The position numbers were made by a program, and so were the translations under genes. A model generated the notes under the pieces. That model did no database searches, had not been told where the DNA came from, and saw nothing but the letters and a program-made list of their open reading frames with translations. Positions 36,032 through 43,251 of a stretch of 64,000 bases of DNA are shown here, piece after piece (the stretch's first letter is position 1; each line of letters starts with the position of its first letter). This stretch comes from Sphingobacteriales bacterium (GTDB lineage Bacteria > Bacteroidota > Bacteroidia > Chitinophagales > JADIYW01). The stretch is from positions 1 to 64,000 of the forward strand of contig JADJYT010000012.1 of assembly GCA_016719635.1 (NCBI GenBank). Reading direction: 5' to 3'.

Positions 36032-36877
36032 ATGAAAGCAATTACAAAACTTAGTACAAGTATTATTTTACTTAGTACTCTTTTCTTTTCTTGCAAAAAA
36101 GAAACAACAACTCCAGAAAGCTGGCAATTTACCAAATTAGTAAATACAACATTAGATAACAATGGCAACATGGTTACATTGGATTTCTATCAAAAGAAAG
36201 GCAATGAATGGCGCATTGTGCAAATGTCACCAGATGATTACACAAAATTTTATTTAAAAAATATCGTCACTCCAAGCGCATTTCAAATGCCTATTGATAA
36301 CAGCAATGCATTCTTGACTTCAAATGTTAGACTTTTTAATCCAGCTGATAACAAAGTTTATAACCAGGGAAATTTAAGATGGCTTTTAGGCGAACCGGTT
36401 GGATTTAAAACTTTTAACACATTTGATTTTGAATTTCCTGATATGCCTGCTGCATATAATTCAATCAATAAATTTAGTGCAGCCACATTTTCTTCAGAGC
36501 AAGCATATGATAATAATTCAAAAACCAGTACGTATATTTTTTATGATTTTCCAAATCAGAAGTATGTATACTATGGATTTAGGACTGGTGCCGATTTGAT
36601 AATAGAAAATACATTGCCGCTGATTTGTCCAACTTGTAACACTATAAGCTGGAAAAATATTGATGCTGTTACTTGCACTGGAGAAAATGACAATAATGAT
36701 TTATACTATTTCTTTGATTTTGATGCACAAAAAATATACATTCTTGAAAGAATTGGCAAAAGCACCAACAATCCATCATTTCAATTAAACAATCCACCAA
36801 TTGATTTCAGCGATGCATTTAGCAATACGGCTGGTTCTAATGGTGGTAATGAATTGCCTTTTGATTTTAGTAAATAA
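36032..36877 (+). CDS. Uncharacterised lipoprotein
   Basis: A 281-residue exported protein with signal peptide and lipobox (IILLSTLFFSCKKE, Cys around 21), likely anchored in the outer membrane. The rest is beta-rich with many N, D and aromatic residues. A cysteine cluster CPTCNTISW followed by VTCTGEND lies in the last third and might bind a metal or form disulfides. No family is recognised. First of five consecutive lipoprotein genes on the same strand. Confidence 0.7.
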   Translation: MKAITKLSTSIILLSTLFFSCKKETTTPESWQFTKLVNTTLDNNGNMVTLDFYQKKGNEWRIVQMSPDDYTKFYLKNIVTPSAFQMPIDNSNAFLTSNVRLFNPADNKVYNQGNLRWLLGEPVGFKTFNTFDFEFPDMPAAYNSINKFSAATFSSEQAYDNNSKTSTYIFYDFPNQKYVYYGFRTGADLIIENTLPLICPTCNTISWKNIDAVTCTGENDNNDLYYFFDFDAQKIYILERIGKSTNNPSFQLNNPPIDFSDAFSNTAGSNGGNELPFDFSK

Positions 36878-36931
36878 ACAAAAATAGCCATAATAACCAT
36901 AAAAACAATTACAAACCTTAAAATTACAAAA

Positions 36932-37336
36932 ATGAAATCTCTAAATAAAACAATCTCATTATTCTTTTTTACACTACTAATTACGTTGCTTAGTTCTTGC
37001 ACAAGAGATATATTTGATGTTGCAGACAGATACAAAGTAGTATTTTGGTTTGATGAAGAAACCTCAAGACAACTACTATATGATGGTGCTGATACACTTA
37101 CTTTTTATGTAAACTATAAAGCAGTAGCAACATCAACTGTAGATGATATATTTTGGACGACTGCACCATCTTGTGATGACACAACTGCAATTTCAGTACA
37201 GCTTGGTTTACTGCATAAAGAAAATCCAATTTTATTTTGTAAAGATCAAACTGGCGCTATATATTTTAGTGGCACTAAATCTTTGTCTTCAGAACTATTG
37301 TCTCCAGGTTATTGCAATACTATAGAACTTAAATAG
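36932..37336 (+). CDS. Uncharacterised small lipoprotein
   Basis: A 134-residue lipoprotein: signal SLFFFTLLITLLSSCTRD with lipobox LSSC, then a short acidic, beta-rich domain with three further cysteines (APSCDD, ILFCKD, GYCNTIE). No family is recognised. It follows the previous lipoprotein gene by 54 nt; the intervening AT-rich sequence shows no terminator. Confidence 0.65.
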   Translation: MKSLNKTISLFFFTLLITLLSSCTRDIFDVADRYKVVFWFDEETSRQLLYDGADTLTFYVNYKAVATSTVDDIFWTTAPSCDDTTAISVQLGLLHKENPILFCKDQTGAIYFSGTKSLSSELLSPGYCNTIELK

Positions 37337-37439
37337 ATTATAAAATTCAAATAAACAACTCAATATATTTATTCATCATTAAAAATTACAAAAAATGAAA
37401 TCACAGATTCACGAACTCAAAAACTTAAAAAATAAAGTC

Positions 37440-37901
37440 ATGAGTAAAAACACAATCAAAACACTTTCCATCTTGCTATTCTTTGCAGTAGCAATCGCAG
37501 CAACGTCTTGCAAAAAAGAAAAAGGTGGTGGAACCACAGGAAAAACTGGTACTTTCACTATTGACGGTGCTTCCTATTCTGGCGAAACCAGTACACAGAC
37601 TTTTGTAAATGACAATTATTCTGTTTTATGCGAACAAGACGATCCTTACAAATTAATTCAGGTTACATTTCACAACCAGGCTGAAGCTGAAGCAGGTGGC
37701 ACGTTTGATGTAGCAGATTTCAGTTTAAATGTTCCATCCGGCGAAGCTGGAGTAGGTATTGACGGGTTAACATTTGATCCGGATGGCAGCCAAACCATCA
37801 CTGTGTCCGGTAAAAAGATTACTATTAATAATCTTCCGTTAGACCAAACCGGTGGTGGTTCTTTAAATCCATTTGTAAACAGTGCAAGTATTGATTTCTA
37901 A
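37440..37901 (+). CDS. Uncharacterised lipoprotein
   Basis: A 153-residue lipoprotein. An upstream in-frame ATG at 37395 would add 15 charged residues ahead of the signal peptide, so I start at 37440 (MSKNTIKTLSILLFFAVAIAATSCKK-type leader with lipobox ATSC). The mature part starts with a glycine-rich linker (KGGGTTGKTG), then a small beta-sandwich-like domain with GTFTIDGASYSGE and DPDGSQTITVSGKKITINN. No family assigned. It lies 11 nt upstream of the next lipoprotein gene and is probably co-transcribed. Confidence 0.68.
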   Translation: MSKNTIKTLSILLFFAVAIAATSCKKEKGGGTTGKTGTFTIDGASYSGETSTQTFVNDNYSVLCEQDDPYKLIQVTFHNQAEAEAGGTFDVADFSLNVPSGEAGVGIDGLTFDPDGSQTITVSGKKITINNLPLDQTGGGSLNPFVNSASIDF

Positions 37902-37912
37902 AATTAAAAATA

Positions 37913-38482
37913 ATGAAAAAAATGCTAAGCTGTTTTTTTGCATGCAGTGTATTATTCACTGCATGCAAATCAAACAAAACCGATAGTGCTGAAACCACTA
38001 TCGAACAAAACATGGATGAAATAAAATCATCTACTGCAGAACAAGGACAAGCCGGAAAAGGCAAAATTACTTTGCAATGCAACGGAAAAACATATGAAAT
38101 AAATGGTGTTTGCGGTGCCGTTACATCCATGGGTTCACTAACCATTGCTGTGCCTGACGATAGTTTTCCTGCAAAAACATTCACAATCAATTTCACTGCT
38201 GATAAATTGCCGGATGCTACATCAACTTACAAAATTACCAAATATAATATTGATGATAAAGATGCCAGACACGTTACAGTTAGTTATGCTGATATGCGAA
38301 GTACATCAACCATGATTTGGGAAAGCGATGACAAAACAGGCAAATTAGATTTTGTTGTAAATGGCAATGAAATAAAATGTACTTTTTCAAACCTTACGTT
38401 GCAGCCAAGCATGATGTATAATAAAGGTGAGCAAGATGGAACAGCAACAGTTTCTGGCGAATTAATGATCTATAAAGTTTAA
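37913..38482 (+). CDS. Uncharacterised lipoprotein with hairpins at its 5' coding end
   Basis: A 189-residue lipoprotein with lipobox FTAC (signal CFFACSVLFTACKSNK). The mature domain is beta-rich (KITLQCNGKTYEINGVCGAV, SLTIAVPDDSFPAKTFTINF) with a layout similar to the preceding gene product, suggesting distant duplication; this needs a structural comparison. The codons for the signal peptide and the following residues form two perfect stem-loops (37937-38003). The next gene starts 4 nt after the stop. Confidence 0.68.
   Translation: MKKMLSCFFACSVLFTACKSNKTDSAETTIEQNMDEIKSSTAEQGQAGKGKITLQCNGKTYEINGVCGAVTSMGSLTIAVPDDSFPAKTFTINFTADKLPDATSTYKITKYNIDDKDARHVTVSYADMRSTSTMIWESDDKTGKLDFVVNGNEIKCTFSNLTLQPSMMYNKGEQDGTATVSGELMIYKV
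37937..38003 (+). repeat. Two tandem perfect stem-loops inside a coding region
   Basis: Hairpin A: 13-bp perfect arms 37937-37949 and 37957-37969 (core GCATGCAGTG / CACTGCATGC), 7-nt loop. Hairpin B: 8-bp perfect arms CGATAGTG 37981-37988 and CACTATCG 37996-38003, 7-nt loop. They are 11 nt apart and lie 24-91 nt into the lipoprotein gene. There is no U tract, so they are not ordinary terminators; translational control is possible. Confidence 0.8.
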
Positions 38483-38486
38483 TACA

Positions 38487-39227
38487 ATGAAAAGAATAAT
38501 TTTTACACTTACTGTTCTTTCTGTTTTTATTAGCAGTTGCAGTAAAGATGATAACAAAGCAAAAAAAACGCGTTTAAAAACATATACACATGATTACTAT
38601 GCGCGAATACCAGCAGCTTTAGATAAATATACTATTGAGTACAACAGTGCAAATAAAATTTCTAAAATTATTCATGAAAATAATGGTGCATTATATAAAA
38701 CAACATATTGTGTTTATACAGCTGCTAATAAACTAGATAGTGTAGTTACAAAATATACCAGTGGAGGAATTTATGCTTATAAAGTTATATGGACAGGCAA
38801 TAAAATAACAAGATATGACGATATAGACCTTACATATAATAGTGATGGTTTGATAGATAAGAAAATTTATGCTGATGGAAGTTATTTCAGAAATGAATAC
38901 ATAGCAGATTCCATATTTCTTTATAATAAACCTGTTGGTGGTAGCGAATATTTACAAACACGTTATTTACTTTCAAGTAGTATAAAAAATCCATTCTTGA
39001 TTTCAGGATTTGAAGCTGAAGCTTATTTTGCAGGTAATTTATTATATTATTACAACTCTTTTAATGCTTTGTTACCTACTATCGAAATAAAATACCTTGG
39101 ATATCTCAATAATAAAGACTACACATTTGAAGGCGATTTTAATGGTTATCCTTTACAAAGAAATGACCTTACAAACTCTATAGATGAAAACAGAAGCAAA
39201 GAAACATTTACGTACGAAGAATTCTAA
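38487..39227 (+). CDS. Uncharacterised lipoprotein with YD-like beta repeats
   Basis: A 246-residue lipoprotein (VLSVFISSCSKDDN, lipobox ISSC). The mature part is a run of short strands with the pattern of DUF4595/YD-type repeat proteins of Bacteroidota: YTIEYNSANKISKIIHE, YTAANKLDSVVTKY, DLTYNSDGLIDKKIYADG. Function is unknown. It is the last gene of the lipoprotein run and is followed by two terminator-like hairpins. Confidence 0.7.
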   Translation: MKRIIFTLTVLSVFISSCSKDDNKAKKTRLKTYTHDYYARIPAALDKYTIEYNSANKISKIIHENNGALYKTTYCVYTAANKLDSVVTKYTSGGIYAYKVIWTGNKITRYDDIDLTYNSDGLIDKKIYADGSYFRNEYIADSIFLYNKPVGGSEYLQTRYLLSSSIKNPFLISGFEAEAYFAGNLLYYYNSFNALLPTIEIKYLGYLNNKDYTFEGDFNGYPLQRNDLTNSIDENRSKETFTYEEF

Positions 39228-39260
39228 AACTATGAAAAACCAATAGCATTTGAAAAGTAA

Positions 39261-39291
39261 AATGCTCGCTCAAGAAGCAAGCATTTTTTTA
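39261..39291 (+). terminator. Terminator after the lipoprotein run
   Basis: AATGCT (39261-39266) pairs with AGCATT (39280-39285), extended by GC/GC after one mismatch, followed by a run of seven T. It ends transcription from the plus-strand lipoprotein genes. Confidence 0.65.
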
Positions 39292-39306
39292 TTCATTTTT
39301 TGTAAG

Positions 39307-39330
39307 CGAAGCCGAAAGGCTTCGTTTCTT
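39307..39330 (+). terminator. Second hairpin between convergent genes
   Basis: CGAAGCC (39307-39313), GAAA tetraloop, GGCTTCG (39318-39324), then TTTCTTTT. It reads as a plus-strand terminator just before the helicase stop at 39340. Confidence 0.65.
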
Positions 39331-39339
39331 TTAAGAAAA

Positions 39340-41043
39340 CTACCTGTCTTCTCTTTCTCTGGCGCGGTCAACCATAGGTTTGCCGGTGCCTTTATTTCGT
39401 TTGTACACCGCCAAGATTTGTTCCGCATCGTCGCTGCTGGTCGCAAAGAAGGAGAAATTATCCAGTATTCTGATATCATCAATCCTTCTGGATTCAATAC
39501 CTGCATTATTGTTCAGCTCTTCCAACAACAAACGCGGTGTCATCCCATCGACTCTGCCTTTTGCAAAGAACAGGCGTGCGGAGGAGGTATTTCTTCTGCG
39601 AGGTGCACTTTCCCTGCCGCTATCCCTTCGGGTGTCACTTCTTCTGTCATCCCGTCTGCCGCCTCTGTCATCCCTTCTGTCCCTGCTGCCAAAACGATCG
39701 CTTCTGCCTCCAAATTCATCTTTAACTGCTTCTTTAATTTGTTTGTACGCTTTGGGATTTAATTCATCTTTTGCAAAATGCTTAATCAAGGCAGCCACTA
39801 TAACCTGTGGTTCTGTTTCTCCTAAGATCTGTGCAGCCAGTTCCATGTACTCACTGTAATGCTCTGTCCCGATGATGGTTTCAATATGTTCTGTCAGACG
39901 ACGGGTTTTAATCTTCACCATATCGTTTGCATCCGGCAACTTGCCCTTTTTCATTTTGGATTTCGCAATCCTTTCGACAAATATCAGCTTTCTTTTCTCA
40001 GAAGGGGAGATGATCGCGATAGCCTTACCCAATTTACCGGCACGGCCCGTACGTCCTATCCGGTGCACATAGCTTTCCGGATCCTGCGGTAATCCGTAGT
40101 TGATTACGTGCGTCAGGTCTGAAATATCAATACCTCGGGCTGCCACATCCGTCGCCACCAATACGCCAAATTTATTGGTCTTAAATTGTTTGACCACTTT
40201 TTCTCTCAGGTTCTGCTGGATGTCGCCATGCAAGGCATCTGTGGTATATCCTTTGTCATTCAAGTGATTGGAAATTTCCACCACTTCTGCTTTTGTATTA
40301 CAGAAAATAATGCCGTAAAAATCTTCTTCTATATCCAATACACGGCACAGGGCATCAAATTTGTCCCTATCCGGAACTTCAAAATAAGACTGGTCGATAT
40401 TGATATTGGTAATTTCCTGTTTGGCAATCTGTACCATGTTGAATTTTCCCATATAGCGTTTAGCCAGTGATAAAATCCTGTCCGGCATTGTGGCGGAAAA
40501 CAGCAGCATTCTGCGCTCCTTATTGCATGATTTCAGAATCAGCTCAATATCATCGATGAATCCCATGTTAAGCATTTCATCCGCTTCATCCAGCACCACA
40601 TAGTTGACTTCATCCAGAATCAGCTTCTTGCGTTCTATCAGGTCAATCACACGGCCGGGAGTTCCCACCACGACATGTGTACCCTTTTCCAATTCACGCA
40701 TCTGTGAACTGATGGGTGCGCCACCATATACGGTAGTAATCCAGATTCTTTTGGAACCTTTAAAACTTTTAATTTCTTCCGCTGTCTGTATCGCCAATTC
40801 GCGGGTAGGTGCAAGCACCAATGCCTGGACACTTCTTTGAGTGGAGTCAAAGCGTTCTAAAATCGGCAAACCGAAGGCAGCCGTTTTGCCGGTACCGGTC
40901 TGTGCCTGTCCTACAATATCTAAATTACCGTTCAGTAAAAGTGGTATTGTTTGTTCCTGAATGGGTGTGGGCACTTCGTACCCTTTTTTTTCCAATGCTT
41001 CTAAAATGTCTTCGCTTAATCCTAAGGCTCTAAATCCTTCCAT
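39340..41043 (-). CDS. deaD: DEAD-box ATP-dependent RNA helicase with DbpA-type RNA-binding domain
   Basis: RNA helicase for ribosome assembly and cold adaptation, 567 residues from the chosen start MEGFRALGLSEDI. Motifs in order: PTPIQEQTIP (Q), AQTGTGKTAAF (I), PTRELAIQ (Ia), TPGRVID (Ib), VLDEADEML (II, DEAD), SATM (III), HRIGRTGRAG (VI). A tail rich in R, D and G (RDRRDDRGGRRDDRR) precedes a C-terminal DbpA-like domain (ARLFFAKGRVDGMTPRLLLE). The frame is open to 41073, but that start overlaps the promoter -7 box at 41071-41078, so 41043 is used. Confidence 0.95.
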   Translation of the reverse strand: MEGFRALGLSEDILEALEKKGYEVPTPIQEQTIPLLLNGNLDIVGQAQTGTGKTAAFGLPILERFDSTQRSVQALVLAPTRELAIQTAEEIKSFKGSKRIWITTVYGGAPISSQMRELEKGTHVVVGTPGRVIDLIERKKLILDEVNYVVLDEADEMLNMGFIDDIELILKSCNKERRMLLFSATMPDRILSLAKRYMGKFNMVQIAKQEITNINIDQSYFEVPDRDKFDALCRVLDIEEDFYGIIFCNTKAEVVEISNHLNDKGYTTDALHGDIQQNLREKVVKQFKTNKFGVLVATDVAARGIDISDLTHVINYGLPQDPESYVHRIGRTGRAGKLGKAIAIISPSEKRKLIFVERIAKSKMKKGKLPDANDMVKIKTRRLTEHIETIIGTEHYSEYMELAAQILGETEPQVIVAALIKHFAKDELNPKAYKQIKEAVKDEFGGRSDRFGSRDRRDDRGGRRDDRRSDTRRDSGRESAPRRRNTSSARLFFAKGRVDGMTPRLLLEELNNNAGIESRRIDDIRILDNFSFFATSSDDAEQILAVYKRNKGTGKPMVDRAREREDR

Positions 41044-41070
41044 AAAGAAATAATTATTTATAATGAACTG

Positions 41071-41101
41071 CAAAGATACGCTGATTAGATGAATGTTACA
41101 A
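41071..41101 (-). promoter_or_regulatory. Promoter of the DEAD-box helicase (TTG-N20-TATCTTTG)
   Basis: On the minus strand TTG (plus 41099-41101), a 20-nt spacer, then TATCTTTG (plus 41071-41078), an exact Bacteroidota consensus. It gives a leader of about 20 nt to the ATG at 41043 and fixes the start codon choice. Confidence 0.72.
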
Positions 41102-41206
41102 CGTATTCATGTGTATAAGATATTGCGATTGAGTTAATTATAATCCGTATAATAAACGGAACCCGTTTCTGCTGCAATGTAGTTTGGCAGGATACAATAT
41201 AAATAC

Positions 41207-41251
41207 TTGTGTCCCGTGCAAAACAGATACGTACTTTTTGACGGGACACAA
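41207..41251 (-). repeat. Hairpin downstream of the 41272 lipoprotein gene
   Basis: Perfect 11-bp arms TTGTGTCCCGT (41207-41217) and ACGGGACACAA (41241-41251); five more pairs form inside with one bulge, leaving a 12-nt loop. It begins 20 nt after the minus-strand lipoprotein stop. No U tract follows, so it may stabilise the mRNA end or be a weak terminator. Confidence 0.7.
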
Positions 41252-41271
41252 AGAAATTGAATACTACTAGC

Positions 41272-41943
41272 CTATATTATATGCCACGGAATGATATCCG
41301 CCTTCAAGATTTTACCATTCTTTAACACGGCTTCCATATAAACCAAACCATATTTATGATTTGCCCTCCACACTACTTTCTCTATGATTGGTTCCCAGAT
41401 ATCATCAAACTCGTTTTGCTCCACTTTAATGGTTTTTATATTAAACATGGTGAATGGCCAGTCATTTTCATCTGTGCGTTCAGTCACCGTCCTGGTTAAG
41501 ACCTCTCCGGTATTTGTTTTGAACATATAGGTATCCCCTACTCTTGCATCGTATTTCACAATAGTAAATGGTTTATCTCCCGGATTTTCTTCATAATCTT
41601 GTATACCTTGTGATGTGAAGCGCATTTTTATGTCATGTTTTACCCTGTTTTGATCATCTTTAAGGTATGCAGGAATTAAAGGCACTAAGACGGCCGAATC
41701 TGGATGACCGGTAAAATCAAGTGTAATTCTAAATGTCACATCACCCCCGTTGTTGGAAATTACACCGGCATTGATTACTGGAAAGTCCTCTCCGGAACTG
41801 GCAATAGATACAGCAAAATCACTGCCTTCTACTTTCGTTAAATCCAAATCTGTTTGTCCGCCAAGTTTGTCTCCGTCTTTTGTACAGGATATTACACCGA
41901 ATACGAACACCAATAACATCCATTTTTTCATTATAGCTTTCAT
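41272..41943 (-). CDS. Uncharacterised lipoprotein
   Basis: A 223-residue lipoprotein: MLLVFVFGVISCTKDG with lipobox VISC. The mature part is a beta-rich domain without recognised motifs (DVTFRITLDFTGHPDSAVLV, VGDTYMFKTNTGEVLTRTV); the last strands (YGLVYMEAVLKNGKILKADI) are typical of small periplasmic beta-barrel or sandwich proteins. An alternative start five residues in (MKKWMLL) is equally plausible. It is monocistronic, bounded by the hairpin at 41207 and by radC transcribed in the same direction. Confidence 0.68.
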   Translation of the reverse strand: MKAIMKKWMLLVFVFGVISCTKDGDKLGGQTDLDLTKVEGSDFAVSIASSGEDFPVINAGVISNNGGDVTFRITLDFTGHPDSAVLVPLIPAYLKDDQNRVKHDIKMRFTSQGIQDYEENPGDKPFTIVKYDARVGDTYMFKTNTGEVLTRTVTERTDENDWPFTMFNIKTIKVEQNEFDDIWEPIIEKVVWRANHKYGLVYMEAVLKNGKILKADIIPWHII

Positions 41944-42055
41944 GTTTAATTTTTATTCAAATTTAAACCATGAGAACCAAAAAAAACAGGAGATTTATCA
42001 GTAATAATGATGATTTTTGTCATCTTCCGGCGCCATGTACCATACCTGCATTTGC

Positions 42056-42754
42056 CTAAAGCAACAACTGCTCTGCAAAACTGTAGTAATCATTATGCGC
42101 GATAATGATATGGTCCAATACCGTCACTTCCAGCAACTTTCCTGCCTCTACTGCTTTGCGCGTTAGCTGCTTATCAGGCTCACTCGGCTGAAGGTTACCG
42201 GAAGGATGGTTGTGACAAAGAATAATGGCACTTGCCAGTTCCCTGACCGCCACATTAAAAATCATTTTCATATCCGCTACCGTGCCGGATATTCCACCGC
42301 TGCTGATTTTATGCTTGGAGATAAACCGGTTATTCCGGTTCAGGCATATCATCCAGAATTCTTCATGCGGCAAATCCGATAAAGCAGGCGACAGCATTTC
42401 AAACGCTGTACGATGTGAAACTATCTTGTCTTTTGGTTTTACTTCTGCCTGCGCCCTTCTCCTTCCAAGTTCCAGCGCTGCTATGATGGCTATCGCCTTG
42501 GCTGCTCCGATGCCTTTAAACTGCATCAAATCAGCAACGGACTTCTTTCCCAGTTCAAACAAATCGTTTTGTACGAAAGACAATACCTGCCTGGCTAATT
42601 CTACGGCCGACAGTTCTGCATTACCGGAACCGATAATGATAGCTAACAATTCCGCATCGGATAAAGTTAGTTTGCCTTTTAGAAGTAATTTTTCACGTGG
42701 GCGGTCTTCTTCTGCCCAGTGCCTGATCGTTAATTTGGTGGATTCGGGATACAT
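42056..42754 (-). CDS. radC: RadC family JAB1/MPN-domain protein
   Basis: A 232-residue protein with an N-terminal helix-hairpin-helix (LIQF-type region LMQFKGIGAAKAIAIIAALELG) and a JAB/MPN metalloprotease-like domain. The signature is FNVAVRELASAIILCHNHPSG with the HNHPSG metal ligands, followed by DHIIIAHNDYYSFAE. Despite the old name, a direct DNA-repair role is not established. It follows rpsT on the same strand, 63 nt after it with a terminator between. Confidence 0.93.
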   Translation of the reverse strand: MYPESTKLTIRHWAEEDRPREKLLLKGKLTLSDAELLAIIIGSGNAELSAVELARQVLSFVQNDLFELGKKSVADLMQFKGIGAAKAIAIIAALELGRRRAQAEVKPKDKIVSHRTAFEMLSPALSDLPHEEFWMICLNRNNRFISKHKISSGGISGTVADMKMIFNVAVRELASAIILCHNHPSGNLQPSEPDKQLTRKAVEAGKLLEVTVLDHIIIAHNDYYSFAEQLLL

Positions 42755-42792
42755 AAAATAAGAATTGGTGTACCATTGAGATACACCAATCA
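42755..42792 (-). terminator. Terminator after rpsT
   Basis: On the minus strand a perfect 9-bp stem (plus arms ATTGGTGTA 42766-42774 and TACACCAAT 42784-42792) with a 9-nt loop is followed by UCUUAUUUUA. It lies between the rpsT stop and the radC start. Confidence 0.65.
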
Positions 42793-42817
42793 GTTATTTT
42801 CCATAAAAACGCGGAAA

Positions 42818-43075
42818 TTATTTTTTCAACACATTCAAATGTCTCATTACTTCAGACTTCAAATGACCCGCTTTGTTTTTGTGAATTTGATTTCTTTTAG
42901 CCAGTTTATCTACCATAGCCACGAGAGAAGGCATGGTTTTTTCCGCTTCGCCCTTATCAGATAATCCTAAAAATTTACGTAAGGCATTCCTGGTCGTCTT
43001 ACCGTAATAACGGTTTTCCAGTCTGCGTTTCGTGGTTTGTCTGATTCTTTTCTTAGCCGATTTATGATGTGCCAT
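42818..43075 (-). CDS. rpsT: 30S ribosomal protein S20
   Basis: Primary 16S rRNA-binding ribosomal protein, 85 residues from the chosen start MAHHKSAKKRIRQT. It is lysine/arginine-rich and helical, with NRYYGKTTRNALRKF and a C-terminal IHKNKAGHLKSEVMRHL helix. The frame opens 7 codons earlier (43096), but that would overlap a TATCTTTG promoter box at 43094-43101, and family proteins start MA(H/N)HKSA. Single-gene transcription unit with its own terminator. Confidence 0.95.
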   Translation of the reverse strand: MAHHKSAKKRIRQTTKRRLENRYYGKTTRNALRKFLGLSDKGEAEKTMPSLVAMVDKLAKRNQIHKNKAGHLKSEVMRHLNVLKK

Positions 43076-43093
43076 TTTTTTTAATTGAGTTTG

Positions 43094-43101
43094 CAAAGAT
43101 A
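43094..43101 (-). promoter_or_regulatory. -7 promoter box of rpsT
   Basis: The minus strand reads TATCTTTG, an exact TAnnTTTG match 18 nt upstream of the rpsT ATG at 43075. No clear TTG at 17-23 nt spacing. Confidence 0.55.
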
Positions 43102-43251
43102 CTCAAACGATTATAATAAAAAAAGTGAATTTTAGGTTAATTGTAAACTTTTTACTTGAATTCCCGATTATACAATAAGAAAATAACGCTTTTTAATGGC
43201 TTTTTCCTCCTAAAACCACGATATTTGCAACCTGATTAATATTAATTTAAT

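Noticed and set aside
39250..39859. Plus-strand open frames opposite the 3' end of the helicase gene
   Set aside because: They arise from the R/D/G-rich repeat region read backwards (runs of L and S) and overlap two terminators.
43218..43228. Promoter box for sucA (GATATTTG)
   Set aside because: One mismatch in the critical TA and no TTG element upstream; too weak to call.
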